From: Streptomyces albus subsp. albus
GTDB taxonomy: Bacteria > Actinomycetota > Actinomycetes > Streptomycetales > Streptomycetaceae
Length of the DNA stretch: 64,000 nucleotides
Direction: 5' to 3'
NCBI RefSeq assembly: GCF_000725885.1
Contig: NZ_JODR01000023.1
Span: 1-64,000 of the forward strand
Below, in pieces: positions 9,147-17,795 of the stretch. Below the pieces are notes generated by a model, which had not been told where the DNA came from, did not search any database, and was given only the letters and a program-made list of their open reading frames with translations. Position 1 is the first letter of the stretch, and each line of letters opens with the position of its first letter. The translations under genes were made by a program, and so were the position numbers.

Positions 9147-9785
9147 ATGCCCGAGACGTCGGAGAAGACCTACGCCGACTTCTGGTTCGACCCGCTGTGT
9201 CCGTGGGCGTGGATGACCTCCCGCTGGATGCTGGAGGTGGAGAAGGTCCGTCCGGTCGAGGTGCGCTGGCACGTGATGAGCCTGGCGGTGCTGAACGAGA
9301 ACCGGCTGGACGAGCTGCCCGAGGGGTACGCCGAGATGCTGAGCCGTGCCTGGGGCCCGGTGCGGGTGTGCGTGGCGGCGGAGCAGGAGCACGGCAACGA
9401 CGTGCTCGGCCCGCTCTACACCGCGATCGGCACCCGTGTGCACCCGGGAGGGCGCGAGCTGGACCGGGAGGTGCTGGTGGAGGCGCTCAAGGAGACCGGA
9501 CTGCCGGTCTCGCTGGCGGACGCCGCCGACACCGACGCCTACGACGTGGCGCTGCGTGCCTCGCACGAGGAGGGCATCGGCCTGGTGGGGCAGGAGGTGG
9601 GCACCCCCGTCATCGCCGTCCCGGCCGCGGACGGTGGCAGGACCGCCTTCTTCGGGCCCGTGGTCACCCCGGCACCCAAGGGGGAGGCGGCGGGCCGGCT
9701 GTGGGACGGCACCCTGCTGGTGGCTGCCACCCCGGGCTTCTTCGAGATCAAGCGCACCCGTGACGTGGAGCCGATCTTCGACTGA
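9147..9785 (+). CDS. DsbA-family oxidoreductase, mycothiol-dependent Rv2466c type
   Basis: This 212-aa thioredoxin-fold protein starts [20 protein letters not shown]. The active-site motif is C18-P-W-A, near a DsbA-like helical insertion, and GTPVIAV is the cis-Pro loop. Mycobacterium Rv2466c, a mycothiol-dependent reductase, has CPWC; here the second Cys is Ala, so the enzyme would have to work by a monothiol mechanism with a low-molecular-weight thiol. There is no signal peptide, so it is cytoplasmic. A GAGGAG ribosome site precedes the ATG. It is divergent from pepN copy 2 and converges on sodF across a strong hairpin. Confidence 0.85.
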   Translation: MPETSEKTYADFWFDPLCPWAWMTSRWMLEVEKVRPVEVRWHVMSLAVLNENRLDELPEGYAEMLSRAWGPVRVCVAAEQEHGNDVLGPLYTAIGTRVHPGGRELDREVLVEALKETGLPVSLADAADTDAYDVALRASHEEGIGLVGQEVGTPVIAVPAADGGRTAFFGPVVTPAPKGEAAGRLWDGTLLVAATPGFFEIKRTRDVEPIFD

Positions 9786-9814
9786 ACACTGCGCCCCCCG
9801 CTGCACCGCAGACC

Positions 9815-9853
9815 GAGGGCCCCCTGTGCGTCACGCCCGCACAGGGGGCCCTC
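9815..9853. terminator. Hairpin between dsbA-like gene and sodF
   Basis: A perfect 15-bp stem (GAGGGCCCCCTGTGC and its complement) with a 9-nt loop is followed by TTCCTTC on the plus strand. It separates convergent genes. Confidence 0.75.
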
Positions 9854-9921
9854 TTCCTTCTCCCGCCCGCCGTGAAGGGTGAGAAGACGATCACGAGGAC
9901 GGAAGCCGTGGCGGCCGGCGG

Positions 9922-10563
9922 TTACGGGGCCAGCAGCAGGTTGTCGGCGCGCTCCTTGGCGGCGGTGTAGCGGGCGGCGACGTCCTGCCAGTTGACGACG
10001 CGCCACATGGCCTCCACGAAGTCGACCTTCTGGTTGCGGTACTGGAGGTAGAAGGCGTGCTCCCAGGCGTCGAAGACGAGGATCGGCACCGATCCCTGCC
10101 CGACGTTGCCCTGGTGGTCGTAGACCTGCTCGACGATGAGCCGACCGGTGATCGGCTCGTAGGCCAGCACGCCCCAGCCGGAGCCCTGGGTGGTGGCGGC
10201 GGCCTTGGACAGCTGGGCCTTGAACTTGGCGAAGCTGCCGAAGGACTCCGCGATGGCGTCCGCCAGCTCGCCGGTGCCGTCCTTCTCCAGCGGTTCGCCG
10301 CCGCCGTCGCCGGTCATGTTCTGCCAGTAGATGGTGTGGAGGATGTGCCCGGACAGGTGGAAGGCCAGGTTCTTCTCCAGCCCGTTGATGGAGCCCCACT
10401 GGTCCTTGTCGCGCGCCTCCGCGAGCTGTTCGAGGGTGTCGTTGGCGCCCTTGACGTACCCGGCGTGGTGCTTGTCGTGGTGCAGCTCGATGATCTCGCC
10501 GCTGATGACCGGCTCCAGCGCGGAGTAGTCGTACGGCAGCTCCGGCAAGGTGTATGTCGACAT
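9922..10563 (-). CDS. sodF: Fe/Mn superoxide dismutase
   Basis: This 213-aa cytoplasmic enzyme converts superoxide to hydrogen peroxide and oxygen. The metal ligands are visible: H28 in [10 protein letters not shown], the His in LSGHILH, and the Asp and His of [11 protein letters not shown]. Length and order match the iron-type SodF of streptomycetes. In S. coelicolor sodF is repressed by the nickel sensor Nur, in balance with the nickel enzyme SodN; a candidate Nur site lies just upstream here. No sodN gene is visible in the window. The gene is monocistronic, with terminators on both sides. Confidence 0.95.
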   Translation of the reverse strand: MSTYTLPELPYDYSALEPVISGEIIELHHDKHHAGYVKGANDTLEQLAEARDKDQWGSINGLEKNLAFHLSGHILHTIYWQNMTGDGGGEPLEKDGTGELADAIAESFGSFAKFKAQLSKAAATTQGSGWGVLAYEPITGRLIVEQVYDHQGNVGQGSVPILVFDAWEHAFYLQYRNQKVDFVEAMWRVVNWQDVAARYTAAKERADNLLLAP

Positions 10564-10584
10564 GCTCTCGCCCTTCGCTCGCTA

Positions 10585-10602
10585 ATGCACATTACTTGCA
10601 AC
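10585..10602. promoter_or_regulatory. Candidate Nur operator upstream of sodF
   Basis: The sequence TGCAC-ATTAC-TTGCAA (10586-10601) resembles the Nur consensus of two TGCAA-type half-sites separated by 5 nt, and it begins 22 nt upstream of the sodF start. The assignment rests on memory of the consensus and on the known Nur control of sodF. Confidence 0.4.
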
Positions 10603-10631
10603 TAGAAGTTAGCAGCAACAGCGCGCGAAAA

Positions 10632-10667
10632 AGCGGAGCGCCCCCTGCGGAAAGGGGGCGCTCCGCT
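10632..10667 (-). terminator. Rho-independent terminator after amino-acid permease
   Basis: A perfect 14-bp stem with an 8-nt loop is followed on the minus strand by TTTTTCGCGC. It lies between the permease stop and the sodF promoter and insulates the two. Confidence 0.8.
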
Positions 10668-10736
10668 CGTCGGTGATCGGTCGTCAGTCGTAGGACCGGC
10701 CGGGTCCGATGGGGGCCGTCCGGTCCCGGAGGGCGC

Positions 10737-12188
10737 TCAGGCGCTCTCCTCGGCCGGGGTGCGGGAGTGCAGCCGCTGGCGGATGTAGCCGGCCAGGGCC
10801 AGCACCGCCGTCAGTCCCGCGGTGAAGCTGAGCTGGGTACGGGTGTCGCCCTCCCGCAGCATCAGCAGCAGGATCGCCACGATGCCCAATATGGCCACGA
10901 TGGTCAGCCAGGGGAACAGCCACATCCGCACCACCAGCTTCTCCGGCGCCTCCCGCTCCAGCCGGTGGCGCAGGATCAGCTGGGAGACGGCGATGAAGCC
11001 CCACACCACCAGCGTCGCGGCCCCGACCATGTTCAGCAGCCAGCGGAAGACGGTGTCCGCCCACAGGATGTTCAGCAGCACCGCCACGAAACCGAAGAAG
11101 GACGAGGCGATCACCGCGTAGCGGGGCACGCCCTTGGAGCTGAGCCGGTTGAGGAAGGCCGGGCCCTCACCGCGTTCGACCAGGGAGTAGGACATCCGCG
11201 AGGCACCGTAGATGTTGGCGTTCATCGCCGACAGCAGGGCGATGAGCACCACGACGTTCATCACCTGGGCGGCGGCGGGGATGCCCACGTAGTCCAGGAC
11301 GGCCGCGTAGGGGCCGGTCTTGACGGACTCGTCGTTCCACGGCATCAGCGTGACGATGACCAGCATGGAACCGACGTAGAAGACGGCGATCCGCCACACC
11401 GCCGTGCGCACCGCCTTGGCCACACCGGAGACGGGCTTCTCCGACTCGGCCGCCGCGATCGTGACCGTCTCCAGCCCGCCGAAGGCGAACACGGAGGCCA
11501 GCAGGCCCACGATCAGCCCGTCGGCACCGGTGGGGAAGAAACCGCCGTCGCCGCTCAGATGGCTGCTGCCCGGAGACTCCGTCCCCGGCAGCAGCCCGGC
11601 TATCGCGAGCACGCCCAGCACCAGGAAGGCCGAGATCGTCAGCACCTTCAAGGCGGCGAACCAGAACTCGTACTCGCCGAAGTTGCGCACCGCGGCCAGA
11701 TTGGTGCCGCAGAAGACGAGCATGAACAGCGCGACCCACATCCACTGCTCGGTGGCCGGCAGCCAGCCCGTCATGATCTTGGCCGCGGCCGTGGCCTCCG
11801 TCGCGATGGCCACGCACAACAGCGTCCAGTAGATCCACCCGGAGGCGAAACCCGCCCAAGGTCCTAGGGCCCGCTCGGCGTGCACGGAGAAGGAGCCGGA
11901 CGCCGGGCGGGCCGCGGACATCTCGCCGAGCATCCGCATCACCAGCATCACCAGTGCGCCGGAGGCGGCGTAGGCGAGGACGATGGAGGGCCCGGCCGCG
12001 GCGATGCCCTCGCCGGAGCCCACGAACAGCCCGGCGCCGATCACCCCGCCCAGGGCGATCATCGACAGGTGCCGCTGCTTGAGGCCCCGCGCCAGCGAGC
12101 GCGGGGCGCCGGTGCCGCCGGACGATCTGGAGGTGGGCGCGGGCTCGCCGGACGAGTGCGGCGCGTCGGACGTCTCGGTGCGCGTCAT
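10737..12188 (-). CDS. APC-superfamily amino-acid permease
   Basis: This 483-aa protein has about 12 membrane segments and the amino-acid transporter (AAT) signature GGVIGAGLFVGSG near residue 45. A Ser/Thr/Pro-rich cytoplasmic tail of about 30 residues precedes the first helix. It is a secondary importer of an amino acid or GABA-like compound; the substrate cannot be read from the sequence. The ATG at 12188 gives MTRTETSDAPHSSGEP. A paralogue with the same motif lies at 13351-14814, and bioY sits between them. Confidence 0.88.
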   Translation of the reverse strand: MTRTETSDAPHSSGEPAPTSRSSGGTGAPRSLARGLKQRHLSMIALGGVIGAGLFVGSGEGIAAAGPSIVLAYAASGALVMLVMRMLGEMSAARPASGSFSVHAERALGPWAGFASGWIYWTLLCVAIATEATAAAKIMTGWLPATEQWMWVALFMLVFCGTNLAAVRNFGEYEFWFAALKVLTISAFLVLGVLAIAGLLPGTESPGSSHLSGDGGFFPTGADGLIVGLLASVFAFGGLETVTIAAAESEKPVSGVAKAVRTAVWRIAVFYVGSMLVIVTLMPWNDESVKTGPYAAVLDYVGIPAAAQVMNVVVLIALLSAMNANIYGASRMSYSLVERGEGPAFLNRLSSKGVPRYAVIASSFFGFVAVLLNILWADTVFRWLLNMVGAATLVVWGFIAVSQLILRHRLEREAPEKLVVRMWLFPWLTIVAILGIVAILLLMLREGDTRTQLSFTAGLTAVLALAGYIRQRLHSRTPAEESA

Positions 12189-12606
12189 CAGTGGCCGTTC
12201 CTGGGTGTGAGGGGATGGGCGGGGACAAGGCGGTTCCGTGTGGCGTACGCCCCCCACAGTGTTCGTGAGGCAGCCCCGGCACAGCAATAATCGTGCAGCC
12301 CGTCCCGGGATGCGGACGAGTCCCTCACTCCGCGGACACAGGTACGGGCGCCCCGCACGCCCGCTCTGCCGCCCGGCTCGCGCCCCCACCGTCCGCGGGC
12401 CCACTCCGGCGCTGCCGGCAAGCCCACGCCGCGCCCTGTCGCCGATCTCACGCCCGCACTGTCAGCAAGCTCACGCCCGTGCACGCTCAGCGCTCGAGCG
12501 GTTTCGGCTAGCGTCGACGGGCACACGCAATCGGCCGTGGCCGTCACGTGGGGGCCCGCTCCACCCCGAGGCGGCCCGCCCCGCTCGCACCGGACGGAGA
12601 TACCAG
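12189..12606. other. 418-bp intergenic region between permease and bioY
   Basis: The region separates divergent genes and must hold both promoters. A TAGCGT hexamer near 12511 is a weak -10 candidate for bioY, and GGAGA at 12596-12600 is its ribosome site. I looked for a BioQ/BirA-type dyad and for riboswitch-like pairing and saw none that was convincing. No credible gene is present. Confidence 0.4.
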
Positions 12607-13215
12607 ATGAGTGCCCTCACTTCCGCCGCAGCCACCACGCGCCCCGGCGCCGTGCTCGCGGACCTGCTGCCGGCGGCCACCGCGACCCGCGCCCGGGTCC
12701 GGGACGCCGCGCTGGTGGCCGGCGGCGCCGCGCTGACCGGGATCGCCGCACAGATCGCCGTGCCCGTGCCCGGTTCGCCGGTGCCGGTCACCGGCCAGAC
12801 CTTCGCCGCCCTGCTGGTCGGCGCCGGGCTGGGTGCCCGGCGCGGCTTCCTCGCCCTGGCCCTGTACGCCGCGGCGGGCATGGCCGGGATGCCGTGGTTC
12901 GCCGAGGCGTCCGCCGGTGTGGGCATGCCCACCCTCGGTTACGTGCTGGGCATGATGCTCGCGGCCGTCGTGGTGGGTTCCCTCGCCCGCCGGGGCGGTG
13001 ACCGCGGCGCGCTGCGCACGGCGGGCACGATGGCCGCGGGCCTGGCCGTGGTGTACGCGGTCGGCGTCCCCTACCTGGCGCTGTCCACCGGGATGTCGCT
13101 GGGCGAGGCCGTCGCCGCCGGGCTGGTGCCGTTCCTGATCGGTGACGCCCTCAAGGCCGCGCTGGCCATGGGCGCCCTGCCCACCGCCTGGAAGCTGGCC
13201 GGCCGCAAGGGCTGA
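12607..13215 (+). CDS. bioY: BioY-family biotin transporter (ECF S component)
   Basis: This 202-aa protein has about six membrane segments and the BioY features VPGSPVPVTGQTFAALLVGA and GMPTLGYVLGM. BioY binds biotin and works alone or with an ECF energising module; no ecfA or ecfT gene is adjacent. A GGAGA ribosome site lies 6 nt upstream of the ATG at 12607. Neighbours are two amino-acid permeases, with no biotin synthesis genes in view, so the gene is a solitary importer. Confidence 0.9.
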   Translation: MSALTSAAATTRPGAVLADLLPAATATRARVRDAALVAGGAALTGIAAQIAVPVPGSPVPVTGQTFAALLVGAGLGARRGFLALALYAAAGMAGMPWFAEASAGVGMPTLGYVLGMMLAAVVVGSLARRGGDRGALRTAGTMAAGLAVVYAVGVPYLALSTGMSLGEAVAAGLVPFLIGDALKAALAMGALPTAWKLAGRKG

Positions 13216-13300
13216 CAGCACACCTTCTGGTCGATTTCCCGTCGATTTGCTGTCGACTTCCCGTCGTTTTCCGGTCCATCCGGCCGTCCACCGACGGCGA

Positions 13301-13331
13301 AGGGCCCGGCGCCGCCCCGGCGCCGGGCCCT
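13301..13331. terminator. Hairpin between bioY and second permease
   Basis: A perfect 13-bp stem (AGGGCCCGGCGCC and its complement) with a 5-nt loop lies between convergent genes. Short GTCGATTT-like direct repeats precede it at 13230-13270. Confidence 0.7.
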
Positions 13332-13350
13332 CGTGCGTGTGTGCGGCGGC

Positions 13351-14814
13351 TCAGCCCGCGTCCACCGTCCCGGCCGGCTCGCCGCCGGGCACAGCCGCGC
13401 GCCGCAAGCGGTCCTTGACCAGCGAGGTGATCAGCACCCCGGCGGCGACGGCGAGCGAGAGCACCATCTGGGTCCGCCCGTCGTCGTCGGTGAACATGTA
13501 GCCGATCACGAAGACGATCAGCCCGATGGTCGCCCACGTCAGATACGGGTACAGCCACATCCGTACGGTCAGCCGCTCCGGGGCCTCCCGCTCGATCCGG
13601 CGCCGCATCCGCAGCTGCGAGGCGCAGATCACCAGCCACACGAAGAGCGCGACGGCGCCCGAGGAGTTGAGCAGGAACTCGAAGACGGTGTCCTTGGCGA
13701 TGTAGTTGAAGAAGACCGCCACGAAGCCGAAGGCCACCGACGCCAGGATCGCCGCCGTGGGCACCCCGCGCCCGTTGGTCCGGCCGAAGGAGGCGGGGGC
13801 GTCGCCGCGCTCACCCAGCGAGAAGGCCATCCGGGAGGCGGTGTAGAGGCCGGAGTTGAGGCAGGAGAGCACCGCCGTCAGCACGACGACGTCCATCACG
13901 GTGCCCGCGTAGGGGATGTCGAGCGCGTCGAGCACCGCCACGTAGGGGCCGTCGGTGGCGATGGCCTTGGAGTCCCACGGCAGCAGCGAGACGATCACGA
14001 ACATCGAGCCGATGTAGAACAGACCGATCCGCCAGATGACGCTGTTGACGGCCTTGCGCACGGCGGTGACCGGGTTGGGCGACTCGGCGGCGGCCAGTGT
14101 GACGATCTCGCTGCCCATGAAGGAGAAGACCACCAGCAGCATCCCGGAGAGGATCGCGCCGGGCCCGTTGGGCAGGAACCCGCCGTGTCCGGTCAGGTTC
14201 TCCATACCGGCGGCGCTGTCGGCGGGCGGCAGCCCGACGAAGGCGATCAGGCCGACGACGATGAACGCGATGATCGCCACGACCTTGATGCCCGCGAACC
14301 AGAACTCGAACTCCCCGTAGGAGCCGACGGAGATCAGGTTCGTCCCCGTCAGCACCAGCATCACCAGCAGGGCCCACACCCACTGGTCGACCGCCGGCAC
14401 CCAGCCCTCCAGGATCTCGGCGGCGGCGGTCGCCTCCACGGCGAGCACCACCGCCCAGAAGAACCAGTACAGCCAGCCGATGGTGAACCCGGCCCAGCGG
14501 CCCAGCGCCCGGTCGGCGTAGGTGGAGAACGAGCCGGAGGCGGGATCGGCCGCCGCCATCTCGCCGAGCATCCGCATCACCAGCACGACCAGCAGCCCGG
14601 CCAGCGCGTAGGACAGCAGGATGCCGGGGCCCGCGTCGGCGATGCCGGCCTTGGAGCCGACGAACAGCCCGGCGCCGATCACCCCGCCGATGGCGATCAT
14701 GGACAGATGGCGGTTCTTGAGACCGGCCTGAAGGCCGTCACCGCCCGGCGAACCCGGTGCGGGCGGGCTCTGCGGCGGCTCCCCCGACGGACGCGGGGTG
14801 TACTGGGAACTCAT
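13351..14814 (-). CDS. APC-superfamily amino-acid permease, second copy
   Basis: This 487-aa, about 12-helix transporter contains GGVIGAGLFVGSKAGIADAG and is clearly paralogous to the permease at 10737-12188. The N-terminal tail is rich in Pro, Ser and Gly (MSSQYTPRPSGEPPQSPPAP). The ATG at 14814 has a GAGGAG site about 9 nt upstream. Substrate is unknown; AnsP/GABA-permease-like proteins are the nearest family I recognise. The two copies bracket bioY on the opposite strand, which suggests an old duplication. Confidence 0.88.
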   Translation of the reverse strand: MSSQYTPRPSGEPPQSPPAPGSPGGDGLQAGLKNRHLSMIAIGGVIGAGLFVGSKAGIADAGPGILLSYALAGLLVVLVMRMLGEMAAADPASGSFSTYADRALGRWAGFTIGWLYWFFWAVVLAVEATAAAEILEGWVPAVDQWVWALLVMLVLTGTNLISVGSYGEFEFWFAGIKVVAIIAFIVVGLIAFVGLPPADSAAGMENLTGHGGFLPNGPGAILSGMLLVVFSFMGSEIVTLAAAESPNPVTAVRKAVNSVIWRIGLFYIGSMFVIVSLLPWDSKAIATDGPYVAVLDALDIPYAGTVMDVVVLTAVLSCLNSGLYTASRMAFSLGERGDAPASFGRTNGRGVPTAAILASVAFGFVAVFFNYIAKDTVFEFLLNSSGAVALFVWLVICASQLRMRRRIEREAPERLTVRMWLYPYLTWATIGLIVFVIGYMFTDDDGRTQMVLSLAVAAGVLITSLVKDRLRRAAVPGGEPAGTVDAG

Positions 14815-15005
14815 GGGGCAGCCGGCTCCTCGTGTGGTCGTCGTTGACGAGCGTTCACATGTAAGGGCTGGTTCTGCCCCCGGGGGAAGAGCCGAATCCG
14901 GTTTGTGGCCTGCGCAACATTCCGGCCGCCGGCGCCGCAACACCGCCGCCCGTCTGCGCCGCCCTGCGCGGGGCGCGCGCCGAGGGGGGTGGCACACTCT
15001 GCGGT

Positions 15006-15509
15006 ATGCGCGTGTACCTCGGCTCCGACCATGCCGGTTTCGAACTGAAGAACCACCTCGTCGAGTGGCTGAAGTCCGCGGGCCACGAGCCCGTCGACTG
15101 CGGCCCGCACATCTACGACGCCGACGACGACTACCCCCCCTTCTGCCTCCGTGCCGCCGAGCGCACGGTGGCCGACAGCGGCTCCCTCGGCGTCGTGATC
15201 GGCGGTTCCGGCAACGGCGAGCAGATGGCAGCCAACAAGGTCCCCGGCGCCCGCTGCGCCCTGGCCTGGAGCCAGGAGACGGCGGCGCTGGCACGCGAGC
15301 ACAACAACGCCAACCTGGTCAGCGTCGGCGCCCGGATGCACACGACGGAGGAGGCCGTCTCCTTCGTCGAGACGTTCCTGAACACCTCCTTCTCCGAGGG
15401 CGAGCGCCACCAGCGCCGCATCGGCATGCTCGCCGACTACGAGCGCACCGGCGAACTGCCGCCCGTCCCGGCCCACCACCCCAAGGCCCCGCAGACCTCC
15501 CAGGACTGA
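15006..15509 (+). CDS. rpiB: Ribose-5-phosphate isomerase B
   Basis: This 167-aa enzyme interconverts ribose 5-phosphate and ribulose 5-phosphate in the pentose phosphate pathway. It starts MRVYLGSDHAGFELK and has the phosphate-binding GGSGNGEQ loop. The Glu in this loop is typical of actinobacterial RpiB, in which it replaces the catalytic Cys of the E. coli type. A CACACT hexamer ends 7-8 nt before the ATG, so the transcript may be leaderless. The Nei-like gene follows after 4 nt and is probably cotranscribed. Confidence 0.93.
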   Translation: MRVYLGSDHAGFELKNHLVEWLKSAGHEPVDCGPHIYDADDDYPPFCLRAAERTVADSGSLGVVIGGSGNGEQMAANKVPGARCALAWSQETAALAREHNNANLVSVGARMHTTEEAVSFVETFLNTSFSEGERHQRRIGMLADYERTGELPPVPAHHPKAPQTSQD

Positions 15510-15513
15510 ACCG

Positions 15514-16359
15514 GTGCCCGAAGGCCACACCATCCACCGGCTCGCGCGCGATGTCGCCGACCGGTTCGCCGGACACCCCCTGGACGCCTCCAGCCCCCAG
15601 GGGAAGTTCGCCGACGGCGCCGCACTGCTGGACGGCACCGCGCTGACCGTGACCGAGGCCCACGGGAAGCACCTCTTCCTGGGCTTCGGTCCGGTCGGCT
15701 GGGTGCACATACACCTGGGCCTGTACGGCACCTTCCGGTTCGGCGAGGGCCCGCCGCCCGAGCCGGTGGGCCAGGTGAGGCTGCGGCTGGCCACCCGGCC
15801 CGACGAGCCGGCCGTCGCAGGCGTGCCGGGGCCGCTGCACTACGCCGACCTGCGCGGACCCACCCGCTGCGAGCTGCTGACCGGCCCGGAGAAGCAGGCC
15901 GTCAGCGACCGGCTCGGCCCCGACCCGCTGCGCCCCGCCTCCGACCCGCGGGCGGCGTGGGAGCGGATCAGCCGCAGCCGCACCAGCATCGCCGCCCTGC
16001 TGATGGACCAGAAAGTGGTCGCCGGGGTCGGCAACGTCTACCGCGCCGAGGTCCTCTTCCGGCACGGCATCGACCCCTACCGGGCGGGCCGCGACCTGAC
16101 CCGCGAGGAGTGGGACGCCCTGTGGGCGGACCTGGTCGCTCTGATGCGGGACGGGGTGCGCAAGAACCGCATCGACACCGTGCGCGACGAGCACACCCCC
16201 GAGGCCATGGGACGCCCGCCGCGCGTGGACGACCACGGCGGAGAGGTGTACGTCTACCGCCGCGCCGGGCAGCCCTGCCTGGTGTGCGGCAGTCCCGTCG
16301 CCACCGCCGAGCTGGCCGCCCGCAACCTGTTCTGGTGCCCGGGCTGCCAGCGCGGCTGA
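15514..16359 (+). CDS. nei: Endonuclease VIII-like (Fpg/Nei) DNA glycosylase
   Basis: This 281-aa base-excision repair enzyme removes oxidised bases and cleaves abasic sites. It starts MPEGHTIHRLAR, which after Met removal exposes the catalytic Pro and then Glu. A helix-two-turns-helix region lies near residues 150-185 (AALLMDQKVVAGVGNVYRAE). The C-terminus holds a four-Cys zinc finger (CLVCG and CPGC). MPEGH marks the actinobacterial Nei2-like group rather than Fpg (MPELPEV). The GTG at 15514 is 4 nt after the rpiB stop. Confidence 0.92.
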   Translation: MPEGHTIHRLARDVADRFAGHPLDASSPQGKFADGAALLDGTALTVTEAHGKHLFLGFGPVGWVHIHLGLYGTFRFGEGPPPEPVGQVRLRLATRPDEPAVAGVPGPLHYADLRGPTRCELLTGPEKQAVSDRLGPDPLRPASDPRAAWERISRSRTSIAALLMDQKVVAGVGNVYRAEVLFRHGIDPYRAGRDLTREEWDALWADLVALMRDGVRKNRIDTVRDEHTPEAMGRPPRVDDHGGEVYVYRRAGQPCLVCGSPVATAELAARNLFWCPGCQRG

Positions 16360-16390
16360 GCCCGGCCGGGCCGCGCCCGGCCGGGCCGGA

Positions 16391-17647
16391 TCAGAAGCCG
16401 TGCGGCAGGAACGGCGCGGTCTCGCTCGCGAACGCCGTCGAGGCCGCCCGCAGCGCGCCCGAGGAGGGACGCTCCTCCGTCACCAGGCCGGCGCCCGCCA
16501 GCGAGTGCAGCGAGGTTCCGCCCAGGTAGGCGCTGCCGAGCTCACGGACGGACAGCGACAGGTCGGCGGCGTCCCGGGTGGGCTCGCACACCGCGCCCTT
16601 CTCGTCGCCGGACAGCCGCCAGTTGCCGGTGTTCCAGGGGCAGAACTCGTCCTCGACCCGCAGCACCACGTCCACGGGGGTGGCGTAGGTGCGGGCGGCC
16701 AGCGCGCCGCCCACGTCCACCGGGCGCACGTAGAGGGAGTCGGTGTTCAGCCGGGTGGGACAGCGGCGGATGTCGTCCACCAGGTGCTGCCACGGGTCGT
16801 CCAGGGGCCGGTTGTCGGCGACGATCCAGGTCGTCAGGTCGATGTCGAACAGGAAGCGCCACAGGGCCGCGTACCCGGCCGTGTCGAGCGCCTCCAGCTC
16901 CCGCAGCCGGACCTCGCCCGCGGGCGCGTCCGACTCGGTCCAGTCCGCCTTGACGGCGTAGCGGGCGTACGCCACCGGCTCGCCGTCGCGCAGCGCCACC
17001 ACACAGCGCAGGGGCGAGGCCCCTTCGCGCCGGCGCTCGGGGTCGAGCAGGCGCTCGCGCTCGAACCCCGGGCGCCGCTCCAGCATCCCCGGGCGCCGGT
17101 CCAGCACCCGGGCGTACACCGACTCGCACTCCGCCAGCAGCGACGCCGCCTCGTCGGACTGCCGCAGCCGCAGCTCCGCCGCCTCGGCGGCCACCGCGGC
17201 GGGCAGCCGCAGCCGGACCCGGCCGGTGTCGATGCGGACCGCCAGCGAACGGACCGCCAGGCCGTACCCGAACCGCCCGTAGATCGGTGCCTCCGACGCC
17301 GTCAGCGCGGCCAGCGGCTCGGTGCCCGCCGTCCGCACGTCGTCCAACTGCCGCCGCATGAACGACCGCAGGATGCCCCGCCTGCGGTGGGTGGGCGCCA
17401 CACTCACCATCGTCACGCCCGCCGTCGGGACGAGCGCGCCGCCGGGCACCGTCATCCGGAGCGAGAACAGCCCCGCCGTGGCCACCGGACGGTCCTCGTC
17501 CCACACCCCCAGGCAGCGCTCGACCTCGGTCAGCGAGCGGTACAGCTCCCGCTCCTCGGATGTGCTCTCACCGGCGAAGGCGCTCACCAGCGCGCTGTGC
17601 CAGGCATCCCATTCCGACGGCTGGAGTACCCGCGGCTCAATAGTCAT
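16391..17647 (-). CDS. Eis-type GNAT N-acetyltransferase
   Basis: This 418-aa protein matches the Eis family: a GNAT domain, a second GNAT-like domain and a C-terminal sterol-carrier-like fold. The acetyl-CoA site is VSVAPTHRRRGILRSFMRRQ near residues 90-110. The protein ends in Phe (LPHGF); in mycobacterial Eis the C-terminal carboxylate of the final Phe takes part in catalysis, so the exact C-terminus is meaningful. Eis enzymes acetylate amines such as aminoglycosides or protein lysines; the substrate here is unknown. The ATG at 17647 lies 7 nt after a TAGGCA -10, so the mRNA is probably leaderless. Confidence 0.88.
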   Translation of the reverse strand: MTIEPRVLQPSEWDAWHSALVSAFAGESTSEERELYRSLTEVERCLGVWDEDRPVATAGLFSLRMTVPGGALVPTAGVTMVSVAPTHRRRGILRSFMRRQLDDVRTAGTEPLAALTASEAPIYGRFGYGLAVRSLAVRIDTGRVRLRLPAAVAAEAAELRLRQSDEAASLLAECESVYARVLDRRPGMLERRPGFERERLLDPERRREGASPLRCVVALRDGEPVAYARYAVKADWTESDAPAGEVRLRELEALDTAGYAALWRFLFDIDLTTWIVADNRPLDDPWQHLVDDIRRCPTRLNTDSLYVRPVDVGGALAARTYATPVDVVLRVEDEFCPWNTGNWRLSGDEKGAVCEPTRDAADLSLSVRELGSAYLGGTSLHSLAGAGLVTEERPSSGALRAASTAFASETAPFLPHGF

Positions 17648-17795
17648 ACGGCCATGCCTAGCAGGCACGACGTGACGGAGCGAACGTTTTTTCCCGCCCG
17701 CCGCGCCACCCCGCACGCCCGGAGGCGTCGCGCGCGCCCCCGCCCGAGCGGGCGGGAATCGACGGGCAACCGAGCGGTGGCTAGGCTCCCTGAGC
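17648..17795. promoter_or_regulatory. Divergent leaderless promoters for eis-like and PP2C genes
   Basis: On the minus strand TAGGCA (plus coordinates 17655-17660) ends 7 nt before the eis-like ATG. On the plus strand TAGGCT at 17782-17787 ends 8 nt before the ATG at 17796. Both positions fit transcription starting at or next to the start codon. Confidence 0.55.

Noticed and set aside
12189..12606. Riboswitch or biotin-regulator site ahead of bioY
   Set aside because: I could not find a convincing dyad or conserved pairing; the GC-rich sequence gives many weak stems by chance.
13229..13276. Short GTCGATTT-like direct repeats after bioY
   Set aside because: Units are short, irregular and few, with no array structure. 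They may be chance or a decayed repeat.
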